Shown piece after piece: positions 10,923 to 24,136 of a stretch of DNA of 64,000 nucleotides. Position 1 is the stretch's first letter; each line of letters opens with the position of its first letter. The notes below the pieces were generated by a model. The model was given only the letters and a program-made list of their open reading frames with translations. It had not been told where the DNA came from and ran no database searches. The DNA lies in the NCBI RefSeq assembly GCF_036785885.1, contig NC_092312.1:17502001-17566000 (forward strand), in the 5' to 3' direction. Made by a program: the position numbers and the translations under genes. This DNA is from Coffea arabica (taxonomy: Eukaryota; Streptophyta; Magnoliopsida; Gentianales; Rubiaceae).

Positions 10923-13900
10923 TTACGTGGCGAAGGAGAAGGGTGTCTTCTTGCTGCTTCCCCTGATTCTCCCAAGGAGCAGCCTCCTCACGAAACCAAT
11001 TGCTCTTCCCCGTTTCTTGGTCGGTACAACCACCAAGGCCCCGGCTTTGGAATTTTTACTTGCTTCACGCTTTGGAACGAGGTCTGCAGCTGCTAGTTGG
11101 GAGCCAGAAGGATAGAGCGCTCTATCACTTATGGTTCGACAGGGAGGTTGCATCTGTGTCTCAGCAGTGCTTATAATAAGTTCCTTCGACTGGGAAGGTT
11201 TCAGATCATTCATTTTAGTACTTTCTTCACTTAACATCCGATCAAGTAAGGATAATCGCTGGTTCAACTTCTTATTATTCTTGCTGGGAATAGACAACGT
11301 TTTATTTGCAGAGGATGCTTCCTTTGGTGGAGTCAGGGCATTTAACTGGTTCCCAAGGTTTAAAATGGTTGCCTCACACTCTGCCAATTTCGCAGAAGCA
11401 GCTTTTATCTCCCAGCCCTGCCAATTTGAACAATTATCAGCATGGCAGTCGAGCAGTCTTTGGATTTAGGGGTTGAAGGAGTTACGTTTATCAGACTACA
11501 TATGCCCATATTGGAAAAAATATTTGATATGTGCGTGTGTGCAAATTGGACTCTAGGAAAATCTCTTGGGTTGTAACAAGAGATCATTACTCCTTTGCAA
11601 CTGGATGGTGCCATTTTAGATCAACCACCGACATGGGGAAAAAAAAGATGCAGCATCACAAGTTTGCAAGACTGCTGCATATTAGTGGAAATGCATATAC
11701 CAGAACTAAGATCCTCCAACTTGACTCATATGTTACTCTTGGAGAGCTCAAATTTTGAGAACGGAAAACCTTCTATTCGTTAAAGGGGAACTTACTGTCT
11801 GAAGCAGCTTTCCCTCTTGATTTATGCCATCTCTCAGAATTTCCTTGCTGGTAAAACTGGTAATAGAATTCCAAAAGTATAGACATGACACTTCAGTTAT
11901 TAAGCCAAGACAATTAGTTTTAACTCCTTTGAAACAGCAGAACTTGAGAAAAGGAAAATACCTTTCAAGTTGGAGTTGAAGTTCAAGACACGTCGCTTCC
12001 AATTCTTCACAACAGTGACTCTTATCCTCCAGTTCTACTTCAAGAGAAGACAACTTTTGGGAAACATCATTGAGTCTTGCTTTTGCAACGGTAAGGTGGG
12101 TGTCAAGTTCTTCATTTATCAATTTCTGATTTTCAAACTGCTCTTCCATCATTCTTTTTGATTCACTCAATGTTTCCAATTCAGTTTCTAAACCTTTGAT
12201 GCTTTGCTGTGATTGCTCCACGTCACTTGTAAGAGCCTCGCTCTTATCCCTTGCAGACTGCAAATTCAGCTCCAAATCTTTCTGCAAGGATTTCAAAAAA
12301 TTAAGCTCGGTCTTTAATGCTTTATTCTCTACTTGAAGAATAGAACGAGCCCTCTCCATTTCCAACAAAAGGTTTTGCACAAATCCAAGTTCAATAGCAG
12401 TTCCCACAGCATTGTGAGAAAAATGATGCCTCAGATCATATCCAGTACCAGAAATAGGCTGATTGGTAATACAGTTGTTCATGATCCATTCCAGAGCTGA
12501 CGATAATTCTGCAGCAAACTTCTCAAAACTAACTTTCCCATCCACCAGATATTTACATGTAGCTCCAAATTGGTGCAAAACAGCAGCAAGTTCACAAGCT
12601 TTCCATCCAAAAACATGAATTGCAAAGTCTTCAGCCGTTGTGAGCTGATTAGATGGTGAAGCACCTGATTCCATCTCTAACCAGTTAGCTCGCTCAGTAC
12701 AATCATGTGAATGTCCAGAAGTCAATCTTCTGACAAATTCAACAATTTTGCCAATTGAAATGCTTAGAGGTTGGATAACACCATGGCTTGTTTCTTCCAA
12801 ACAGGAGCATACATCAGGAACACCTTTGGATGAGCCCAATACTGGAGATGCTGTCTGAGATTTCCATGTAATGTAGCCACTAATAGGTAGTAGCTCATTT
12901 TGTCTAGAATGAGCTGAGCTCCTTACCTCATAAGTTTCACGGTGCACTGCAGTTCTAATGTCTTCAAGAAGTTCATCAATACTTCTTTCTGAAACATGAA
13001 ATTGCTCCAATATCATGTTCAGGACAGCCTGAAGCCAGTCACATGGTTTTGTGGAAGAAGAATCACTCGTTTGTAGCGCCTGGTGCCTTTCACAAATTTC
13101 CTCTCCGACTGGAACAAGTTCCAAACCTGTTGAATCCACGTGATTCTGGCAAATCTCCCTCTTTGAGTAACCAGGTTGTACATGGTGCATGTCTGAAAAA
13201 GCATGATAATTATCGTGGGGGACATTGATAGCAACTATTGCTTGCTTCTCCATTTCAACAAAATCATCCATCAGGCTCATGTCTGATATCCCCAACGTTC
13301 TGTGATCGGGCATATTCTTGTGGTCTGCATCTTTGAAATTCTCAAATTCTGAGATCAAACCAGAAGTCCATGATCGAGAACTACTTGTTTCATGTTCCTC
13401 ATGGATGTTTGTATCTGATACTGAAGAGACTTTACTGGACACAGTATTCAACACAGCCAACTCCAAAGATCGCTCAGCTTTATGAGGCTCCTTTAGCTGG
13501 GCTTCACCTTGTGCTGATATGGGCACTATATGCGTGCATGATGTAACAGAATGAGAGAGATCATTATCTTTCTTTGCCAAAAGATCCCTGAGAATCTTGT
13601 TTTCTTGTTCGGCATTCTGTAAACGATCAACCAAGAAACTGATTCTCTTACTGGAGATATCAAGGTTTTCTCTGGTAGATTCTCTCACAACTAAACCTCC
13701 AGAAACTGGATTGGTTTTTCTCCTCCTTGTCTCTATCTGTCGTCTTCCTTGGAGTTCAACTTCAGCCTTCAAGTTTGCGAGAAGAGCTGGAGCAGGCAGC
13801 CTCTTACGCACCATGACACGCAACCTCTGGCATTCAGTTTCTAACTTCTTTACTTTGTTCATGCTCTCTAAGTAGTGCTTCTGTGAGGCATCTGCAAAGC

Positions 13901-15020
13901 GGCGAGTGAACTCTATCTCTTCATTTCTAATATCAAGATCTTTCTCGAGCACACGGAACTCATATCTCAAGAAAGCATTTTCTTTTTCAACAGAATCCAG
14001 TCTTGCCATTAATGCATCAAATTCTGCTTCTACCTGGGACCTGCGAATTCTTAGATCTTCAATCAGGCTTTCTTTCACTTGGATTGCCTCACTAAGATGG
14101 GAATTCTCTGCTGTAAAATTTGCAAGCTTTTTGTTTGCTTCTGAAAACTTTTCCTCTAGTTTTTTGTGTGCATTCCCGAATTCCTTTGAAGTTCTCATTA
14201 TAGCATCATTTACTCTTTGCTCCTGTTCTTCTCTAACCACATTTAGTTGCTGCATGCAGTCCTTTAATGCCGCATTTAAGTTCCCTAGTCTGTCATTTGC
14301 GGCCAATTTTTGTTTCAAAGCTTCATCCAATTCATTTCTCAAGTGCAGTACTTCTGCCTCTACCTTCTTCTGAGCTGGAGTATAAAAGACGGAACCATTT
14401 TACTTTTCTGATTAGCCATTTATACATTTCAGAGATCAGCGCAAATGCCACCGATCATTCAAACCGAAAGAATGAAAATACATTTTGGAAACTGCTTAGC
14501 ATACAACATTAAAGAATGCAAAGTTTGCGCTTATCACCTGCCATAGCTTCTTCTGTCATTTTTGCATGATTTTGCAGAAGCTCTTCTTTAGCATTGCTTT
14601 CAGTTGTCAGAAAAGCTAACTTCTCGTTAAGGATCTTAACGGATTCCTCCAGAGCTATTTCTTTTTCATTTGGAAGAATCTGCACCCACACAAATGAAAT
14701 GAAATCACGTGGCAAAAATCAAAAGAAAGAGCTTGCAATTTCAAAGCAAAGTTTCTTGTGCGAGACCAGTAATAGTCTTTTGATGGCACCAGAACCAACT
14801 AATTCAAAGCTTGAGTGTATGAGCTTATTACACGTAGTGAAGAATTTGAACCAACTTATTGCACGTAGTGAAGAATTTGAACCACGTCACACAGGCTTGA
14901 CAGAGAAGAGAGAGGTTTATTTACCTCTTCTTTTCCTTTCACATCACAATCAGCCTTTCCATTTGCAATGATTGTCTTCTCTGAAGATCTTTTCCTCCAA
15001 AGCCATGTCTTCTGATCCAT
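10923..15020 (-). CDS. FPP7: Filament-like plant protein, FPP7 type (long coiled-coil protein)
   Basis: Five coding exons read right to left: 15020-14925, 14679-14538, 14374-11962, 11856-11796 and 11417-10923. Phases match at every join and give 1,068 aa. The start MDQKTWLWRKRSSEKT is the FPP signature. It is followed by heptad-rich coiled coil (about 35-230) with the conserved block ENAFLRYEFRVLEKDLDIRNEE and SECQRLR/RKRLP-like sequence, a Ser-rich middle region, a second coiled coil, and a basic tail (KKRGRAIGFVRRLLLGR). FPPs are plant-specific coiled-coil proteins known as partners of nuclear-envelope MAF-type proteins and linked to cytoskeletal and trafficking roles; a precise function is not visible here. 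It is somewhat longer than the roughly 900 residues I recall for the Arabidopsis protein. A 5' leader intron may lie upstream of 15,020 but I could not place it. Confidence 0.93.
14824..14885 (-). repeat. 31-bp tandem duplication in FPP intron 1
   Basis: Two adjacent units, 14824-14854 and 14855-14885, differ at only about two bases (CTTATTACACGTAGTGAAG against CTTATTGCACGTAGTGAAG and so on). Near identity points to a recent duplication. Confidence 0.9.
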
Positions 15021-18000
15021 GATTAACTGATGAATGACAAATTAAACAGTAATCCATGTCATTTAAATTCACATACAAAGATAAGAATGCAGTATTCCGA
15101 CTCAATAGTTTAGATTGGACAACAAGAAATGCCATCTGACGTAAAATCATTTTTCATCTGCAACAAGGGCTAATAATTCAGTAAGCAAATATTCATCAAA
15201 ATATGTTTATGGCATTTGATTTTTTGGCTTGTAGCTTCATAAAGCAAGTCATGGCCTGAATTTAAAGGAAGCGGTCAATTTTCAATATCATCCACCAAAA
15301 ACATTCTAAAGCTATTGAAAATCCTTGAGGAATACAAGTGAGTTAACAGAAGAGTCTAACAAAATCATCATTTCTGAGACGACTAACAAATAGTTACAGC
15401 CAAGACTTGATGACCCGGTCACAATGTTGATGCTGCCTTGCAGCAAGTGCCACAGGCGAAACATGATGATTTGCAAAGATGATGAGCAAAAAGAACTTCA
15501 GATCATAGATCTTGCACAAGCAAAACTAGAGACTTGCTGGTCTGAGCAAAATTGATTCTCTCAGATGTTATCCACGCCAGCTGTTTCTTGTAAATATGTG
15601 ACTAATATATGACACTATGTAAAGATAATCAATTGCAGCCACGGGAAGAGTTGGTATGGGATCCCAACCCGGTAAGACTAGGCCGCGGCTTAGTAACTGA
15701 TCTTCTAAATAGTACAAGTGCACAATTATTATTCGGGGAAGATCTTAGAGTTAGGTTTCTTCTCCTCCCACACTCTTCACTGTCAGAATAAAGAATCCAC
15801 CAACCGCCCAGAAACTGCTGGCAGATTGGAAACTTAAAATAATCCAAACAAAAGCGAAAAAAAAAAAAAAAAAAAGAATGAGACAAGACTCCTCGTGCAT
15901 GTCAAGATTCAAGATGATGGAAAAAGAATTACAGAGAAAGAGAGAGACAGTAGTATTAAAATAGGCGAGTACAGGCTGAGAATAGATGTCCCAAAACGTA
16001 ATTATTACTGCATGGAACAAGTAAAAACGACACATACGCAGGTTACTCAACTCAGCTGCCACTCTGGAAGCAGTGTGTTATGACGTCGATGAAATGAAGA
16101 AGAAGATGATATTAATGCAGGCTGAAAGGTCGAATGCAGCAGCTGGGCAGCACCATGAGCTCCACTAAAATGACATAATCAAGAAGAACACAAACTTTTT
16201 ATAATGAGTTAGGATCATCAGAGTCCGACACTGGGGGCGAGCGAGCTGGGAAAAATATGAGGTGATGCTCCACCGACAGAGACCCATGTATCAATGGCCA
16301 GATCACGGTTAATATTTGATAATAATGATGATGAGGTGGAAAGGAACAGTATGCATCGACGGTGGGTATGGAATTGACGAGAAAAATCGTAAAGTAGTCA
16401 GGGATGTGGGAATGGCGCCCACTGTACAGACGGCGATTTCATTTATTTAATCCGAAGATGCGCTACAACAATCTTCCAATTATCAATCACTGCTTTTTTT
16501 TTTTTTTGGGGTAGAATCCAGTTTGATTCGGATTGATTGACTCTATTCACTGACTCCAATCAGAACATATTTTGGAATCACAAATTGTAGAATTATTAAG
16601 AACCATTTTTATACATTCCCCTAATGCAATTTCCAAGAACTTCTATCACGTAGTATAATCTTTGTTGAGAAAGTGATTCAAACTTAACAATCGAAAAAAC
16701 AATTCAATTATCAACTGTGCGACGCCACCCCGGAGACTGAGAGGTCCCTCCACTAATGAATGAGATGCAATAATACTTCTTTGACGTATGAGCAATTACA
16801 GAGCATGCATGACCATCAACAAAATTGACCCATCGGCCAATGATTTTGTCCTTACTTTCCCTCGGAATAAAGCGACATCTTGTCCTATATTTTTATTTTC
16901 ATAACCTGATCCATATGCTTGCCTCTTTTTCCTAGGAAGGTATCAAATGCTAATTAATGTAATACCCCTACATGCCAAGTTTAATTTCTTACTAGGATGG
17001 ACTAGGGGGCACTACTTATTTAATACGTACCCCCATCTTTAATTCTTTTTTTTTTTTTTTGAACGATACTATTTATACAACATAATCTACTTTATTAGAC
17101 TGTAAATCGAATTAACAGATACACAGATCTGACAAAATTAAAAAAATATTTTAATTCATTTTTAAATTTTTTTTCACTACAAATGAGATTCAAACTTCCA
17201 TCTACAATTTAAAGAAGAATTTAATCCTTTTTTTTCAATTCCTCGATTAGTCTGCTTTTTTGTTCGTATCGAATGTGGATTGAGATAATTGTTTTATTGG
17301 GTGGAACACCAACTGTCGCCAGTCAGAGCAACTCCAAGTGGGTGTTTTCAACTTTTCATTATGTCTCTTAGCGTCCAAAAGAATTCGGGTCACCATATCC
17401 TGGACCAGCTTTTTGTTTCAAAGGTCAAAAAGAAAGATCATCCATGCTTTTACCGGCTTCGTGCAACTTTTGGATCACAAAACTATTTACCTTAATCAAG
17501 TCTGCCATTCAACAAGAACATGTAAATGTTTTTTTTTTTTTTCATTTATGATAACTTCGTCTACAAATTAATTATCTAGTTCGAGAAGCCAGCAAGTTGG
17601 GCAATATGAAGCTATGAACAATTAGAAGTTGCTGGTATATCCCTTTCTTTTCGCGTGTCCTTGGAAAGAAGTGCCATTCTTCTTATCAAACTCTAATCTC
17701 TACGTGTCTAAATCTTTTATTAAATCCCATAAGGTAATTCGCAATCCTATGGATTTTAACTCTCATAACCAACCATTTTATTTTGGATTCGATTTATCCA
17801 TTGAGTCATCTCTACCCAAAGAATCGATCCTTGTTTACCAATAGTACATTGTCTAACCAAATTCAATTATCTCTTGATACCGCTAATTTGAATAGTTCAA
17901 AAAAAAAGTGAATTAGATTTTTTTCAAACTAAAATCAATATACATTGTGTTAAATCAATGCACTGCGTTGAATTTTAAACTTGATAGAATCATAGAAAAA

Positions 18001-19061
18001 TTCAACATTTTATGAAGGAACGCTACGAGTATGTAAAGTGTTTTGGAAACGGTCACATTCATTAGTTGTTTATTTTTTATTCTCCTCCCTCTAGCTGAAA
18101 AAAACTTTATGTGTTTCCACATAATGCGTTTTAATTAATGAGTGGTTTAGGCAATTGACAAGCCACATAAACGAAGTCATAAATTTTCATTAATTCATGT
18201 CTCTTTCCCCCACCTCGTGCCCTTCATATTGTTCTTGTAAATACAGTAATCCTCCTTCATTACTTTCAACTTGTAGTACATTTTAAATCAAACCGCTCCA
18301 TGATTCGCCTTTCTTATCCGAAATTATCAAAATCTAACTAATGGTGAATTTTCATATTTGCATTAATTAATTAATTTAAAAAAAAAAAACACTGGATGTT
18401 GTTACGAAAATGGCTATTTTGTGCGTGCATCTAAAAACCAACTCCAAAACAAGCAGCTTTCTCCTCAAAGTTGCGGTTGGGTTTGGTGAGGATAGTTATC
18501 CTCTGGGCTGGACAATTCTTTGTGTACAATCATTAATAGGCTTGTGTTAAAAGAGGGCTTGGGCTTTTAAGATGGCCTGTGTTAGCACAGACTACACGGC
18601 AAAATCCTAGCAGAATTAGCAAACCCGAGCTTCCATCCGTGTACTGATGGTGATGGTCCCCTTAAAAACCCAAACCCAAAAAAAAAAAAAAAAAAAATCC
18701 CGGCGTCCCTGAGCAAGACCGGCGCTCGTTTTAAACATCACTAACCAATAAAAGGTCGCCACGTGTTCCCGGAATCTAGCCGACTCCGTAATCGAAAAAA
18801 AGAATTAAGAAAGCAAAAAGAAAAAAAAAATCCCAATCACTTTAAAAGTCAAAGCAACCCTCAGAATTGTTCAACCAAGGCTGGAGGACAAACTTGTCAT
18901 TTGGCGCTGCTCGCATCACCGCCGTCCTTCCTCGATCCATATCGTCAGTCTCCTCTTCATCACCAATCCATTCTGCTCGTAATCACCAAACCTAATCTAT
19001 TTATCTGTCGTAATTGTTCAATAAACCTAATTTTCTCTTGCCCATAGCAAATAATTTTTCT
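15021..19061. other. Divergent intergenic region between FPP7-like and SUD1-like genes
   Basis: Shared upstream region of two genes transcribed away from each other. The right part includes the GC-richer SUD1 leader, and the left part holds the probable FPP promoter and leader. A SINE copy lies at 17.05-17.22 kb. Poly(A)/poly(T) runs are common. No other coding signal was recognised; open frames near 17.3 and 17.6 kb show no family resemblance. Confidence 0.55.
17046..17219 (-). mobile_element. tRNA-derived SINE, family A (reverse orientation)
   Basis: Read on the - strand, a B-box-like GTTTGAATCTC is followed by a body (TAGTGAAAAAAAATTTAAAA..., later ATTATGTTGTATAAATAGTA) and ends in poly(A), seen as poly(T) at 17046. 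The body matches the SINE at 35.64 kb in order and sequence words. Flanks TTTAATTC (17038-17045) and TTTAATCC (17220-17227) look like an 8-bp target-site duplication with one change. The head boundary is approximate. Confidence 0.6.
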
Positions 19062-22000
19062 ATGGAGATCGCACCGATGGTGCCGGCGTCTAGCGATGGC
19101 CGCGACAGAGGATCCCTGTCCGTTTCATCACCCAAGGCGGAACCTACGTCTTCTGCTTCGGCGTCGTCATCTTCGGTGGTGAAAGAGGTGACTAGTAACA
19201 GTGCGGCCGTGAGCAGGTTCGATGATGACGATGAGGAAGAGGATGTCTGCCGGATCTGCCGGAACCCCGGTGATACCGACAATCCTCTCCGATATCCATG
19301 CGCTTGCAGTGGTAGTATCAAATTTGTTCATCAAGATTGCCTGCTTCAGTGGCTCAATCACAGTAATGCTCGCCAATGCGAGGTTCGGTGGTTTCTGATA
19401 TTCTCTGTTTAGTTATGATTTCCTTTCTTTTTTTCTTTTACATGTGGTGGTATCTGCAGGTGATCTGGATTTTGGTTAGGGCTTTTTACTTTTCCTTTTC
19501 ATTAAGTGTTTACTAGTCTAGTATTTAAGCATGTAAGGAGATTTTTTATCTGAATAATTTTTAGAATCCTGAATTTGAGAGGAGAGGAGAAGTTAATAGA
19601 GATCACAAGAGCATGAAATTCAACGGCACCGAAACAGTTTGTTGTGTGTGTCTTTGTGTTTAATTGAATAAGCTGTAGTTGAGAAAGTTTAGAACAAGCC
19701 GATTGGTAGGTGGCTTATCGTTATTCTCGTTTTTAAGATGGTAGGTGTCTTTCTTGACTGACATTCATTATCCCTCTATGTCACATGAATTGCAGGTTTG
19801 TAAGCATTCATTTTCATTCTCTCCTGTTTATGCCGAGAATGCTCCAACAAGGCTTCCATTTCGAGAATTTTTGGTTGGGATGGCAATGAAAGCGTGTCAT
19901 GTCCTACAGTTCTTCTTGCGCCTTAGTTTTGTGCTCTCTGTCTGGCTTCTCATCATCCCTTTCATAACATTTTGGATTTGGCGATTGGCTTTTGTTAGAA
20001 GTTTTGGTGAAGCCCAGAGACTGTTTTTGAGTCACATTTCTACTACAGTAGTTCTTACTGATTGTCTGCATGGATTTCTACTTTCTGCGAGCATTGTGTT
20101 CATATTTCTTGGGGCAACTTCTTTGAGGGATTACTTTAGACATTTGCGAGAGCTTGGAGGCCAAGATGCTGACAGGGATGATGAAGGAGAAAGAAATGGA
20201 GCTCGTGCTGCAAGAAGACCTCCTGGTCAAGCTAACAGAAATCTAGCAGGTGAAGGAAATGGTGAAGAGGCTGTGGGACAGCAGGGCGCTGGTGGTGCTG
20301 GTCAGATAATCAGAAGGAATGCAGAAAATGTTGCTGCTAGGTGGGAGATGCAGGCTGCTCGTCTCGAGGCTCATGTGGAACAGATGTTTGATGGATTAGA
20401 TGATGCGGATGGAGCAGAGGATGTGCCATTTGATGAGCTGGTTGGAATGCAAGGACCTGTTTTCCACCTGGTTGAGAATGCATTCACTGTAAGTTTCTCT
20501 GTGCCATAGCCATTTTTGTTCATTTCCATAACCATTACTTGTTCCTTAGCTCAGTGCATTAAAATATTTTTTTTTACTTAGTCTGCTCTGAATAACTTCA
20601 GGCTGAGGTTTGTTTGCATTTAAATAAATTATGATCTGCCACCCACTCACCATTACCTTTTATTTTTAAGAGCAAGTCTGTTGATACACTTCTTTTTGCT
20701 TCTGACTAGGTTCTTGCAAGCAACATGATATTCCTCGGAGTAGTAATATTTGTGCCATTCTCATTGGGAAGAGTTATACTTTATTATTTATCGTGGCTTT
20801 TGTCCTCAGCTACTAGCCCAGTATTGTCAACGGTCATGCCACTTACAGAATCAGCCCTCTCGTTGGCCAATATTACATTGAAGAATGCATTAACTGCTGT
20901 AGCGAATTTGACTTCTGATAACCAGGATTCGAATTTACTTGGCCAGGTTGCTGGAATGTTGAAAGTGAATGGAACAGGGCTGAATGAAGGATCAAGCAAC
21001 CTTACCACCTCCTTTTCATCTGAACTGCTGAAGGGACAAGCTGTTGGGCCATCACGTCTGTCGGATGTTACCACGCTTGCTGTGGGTTACATGTTTATCT
21101 TCTCGCTCATCTTCTTTTACCTTGGAGTGGTCGCATTAATTCGATACACTAGAGGGGAGCCGTTGACCATGGGGAGGTTCTATGGTATTGCTTCTATTGC
21201 AGAGACTATTCCATCACTGCTAAGGCAGTTTGTGGCTGCAATGAGGCATCTTATGACCATGATAAAGGTTGCTTTCCTTTTGGTGATTGAACTTGGAGTT
21301 TTTCCTTTGATGTGCGGCTGGTGGTTGGATGTCTGTACCATAAGAATGTTTGGGAAATCTATTGCACAAAGAGTGGAATTTTTCTCGGTTTCTCCATTGG
21401 CAAGCTCTTTGGTTCATTGGGTTGTAGGAATTGTGTACATGTTACAAATAAGTATTTTTGTCAGTCTTCTTAGAGGGGTATAAATCTGCCCGTCAAACAA
21501 TCAATCACTTTTTATCAATTTTTTATGTCATTCTGAATTTATCAAATAATCAAGTGTTTGTTTGTAGGTTTTACGTAATGGAGTGCTTTACTTTCTTCGA
21601 GATCCAGCTGATCCAAACTATAATCCATTCCGTGATCTGATCGATGATCCAGTTCACAAGCATGCTCGTAGGGTTCTCTTGTCTGTTGCTGTTTATGGGA
21701 GTTTGATAGTTATGTTGGTCTTTTTACCTGTTAAACTGGCCATGAGGGTGGCTCCCTCAATTTTCCCTCTAGATATTTCGTAAGTCATCTCCTCTCAGTT
21801 TCTTCTCCCCTAAGATTGTTGCATTCAACATTTTGAGTTCTCACTCTCTCTCTCTCTCTTTCCCCCCCTCTCTCTCTCTGTTGCAGTGTATCCGATCCAT
21901 TTACTGAGATCCCTGCTGACATGCTACTCTTCCAAATTTGTATTCCATTTGCTATTGAGCATTTTAAGTTGAGGACAACAATCAAGTCCCTTCTCCGATA

Positions 22001-24099
22001 CTGGTTTACTGCAGTTGGTTGGGCACTTGGTTTAACTGATTATTTACTTCCTAAACCTGAGGATAATGGAGCTCATGACAACGGAAACGGGGATCTAGGT
22101 AGGCAAGATAGAGCTAACGGACACCTGGGTGGACAGGATAGAGCCTTAGTGGGAGTTGTCCCTGATGATGTGAACAGAGCCAGGAATGCAGTAGGAAATG
22201 CCAGTATGTCTGAGGAGCTTGACAATGATGAGCACTCTGATACAGAGTAAGTAGCAGGAATGCTAATGATGAACCATATTCTTATTTGGACAATCATACC
22301 TCTCATATGCAGTATTCATCCTTAATAACTTACAATTGTTGGTGGAATAAAATTTTTGCTTTGGTGTGAGCTCTTTGGAGACCTAGTCCAGCCTATGGTT
22401 GTTGGAGAATGTTATAGCTTGGATGATTCATATAATTGTCTACTATTATGAGCTTTCTTTAGTCTTGACAGTAACATTACCTATACTCCAAAATTTACTT
22501 CCCTAGCTAACTAAACTTATAGAATCCTTACGACCAAGCTGATGAAGATATTACTTTGCGCTTTCCCTTTTCTAGTCTGGGCCCCTTGGACTATGTTAGT
22601 TTTTTCTTTAACTTGGGAATCCAATGACTTTTAATTTACCTGTGGACACTATGATGTTAAATGACTTTAGCATGCCGTAATTTTTGGTTTTCCAACCACA
22701 CTTCTATCTTTTCAGCAAATCGAACCTCAATTTCAATATACTTTTCTTTGCTGCATTCGAGGTTTTCTTGGAATTCTTCTTTTCTGGACTCTTCTAGCTA
22801 TTTCTGTGATTAGCTTGATGCAATTTACTTGATTTGATTGAACTAGTACTATGTTATACTAGAATATTTGTTTTGAAGTGTAATTTTGGCAATTAGCTGT
22901 AACTAAAAAATATGAAGTCTCAGTCCAACTTCAAAATCACTGAGTTCTCTTTTATCTTCCTCTCTGATTTCTATTTCAATTCTCTTCATCACTGCTTGTC
23001 TTGTATATTCTGTTAAAATATACAGCTACCATTATCTGTCAATTGGTTTCAGCAAATATCTCATTGGATTATAAATCAGCTTTATGTAACTACTGGCTTC
23101 CTGAGACTGACCCCCCCTGCCCCCGGGGGGCATGTTCCTTACATGATCTCTTTCATCTTCCAGTAGGTGCAGCTTTGTGCTTCGAATTGTGCTGCTGTTG
23201 GTAGTGGCTTGGATGACTCTTCTTATCTTCAACTCTTCCCTGATTGTTGTGCCTGTTTCACTTGGTCGAACACTTTTCAATGCCCTTCCACTTCTCCCAA
23301 TAACACATGGAATAAAGTGCAATGGTAATACAACAGACTGCAGCTTTTGCAACTGTATTAAAATTATTTCCTGTTTATGGGATGAGAAATAATGCCTGAT
23401 ATTTGTTTTGTTCTTCTTCAGACTTGTATGCTTTTGTAATTGGAAGTTATGTCATTTGGACTGCTGTGGCTGGAGCAAGGTACTCAATTGAGCAGATAAG
23501 AACAAATAGGGCTACAATTTTGTTTAAGCAAATTTGGAAATGGTGTGGGATCGTGATTAAGAGTACTGCATTGTTATCAATATGGGTATGGACATTTTAG
23601 TTCCGAACAAGTCACTGTTGTATTTGAAGTTTTCTAATTTTTTTAAGGGTTGTTTGTTTGTTTTATCTGATTTCCTTACTCCTAACTCTTTTTCACTCAT
23701 CTTCCAGATTTTTGTCATTCCTGTTTTAATTGGACTGCTTTTCGAGCTCTTGGTGATTGTACCAATGCGAGTGCCCGTGAATGAAAGTCCAGTTTTCCTT
23801 TTGTATCAGGATTGGGCCCTTGGATTGATCTTTCTTAAGATTTGGACTAGGCTGGTGAGTATTGCATTTGTATATTGATCCTGAGTTTTTCTACTCCTCT
23901 TGTGGAACTATACTGCTTGTAAATTCAGTTTCTGAAATTCGTGGTTGTCTCTTCTTGAATATGAAACTAAATGATTCTATCACAAAATGGGAAAAAAAAG
24001 ATAGCTTCTAATATTATACTGCTTTTGAGAGAACTAGCTGATGGGGGAAAGCATGAACAAATTCTTCTGAATGCTTTTTTATTTTTTCCAATATCACTT

Positions 24100-24136
<37 letters not shown>

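Noticed and set aside
17289-17844. Several + strand frames of 68-77 residues in the FPP-SUD1 spacer
   Set aside because: Overlapping frames without domain, splice context or coding bias; likely chance in AT-rich DNA.
23105-23131. C-rich then G-rich stretch in SUD1 intron 5 as a regulatory hairpin
   Set aside because: A short homopolymer-based palindrome within an intron; no supporting context and likely simple sequence.
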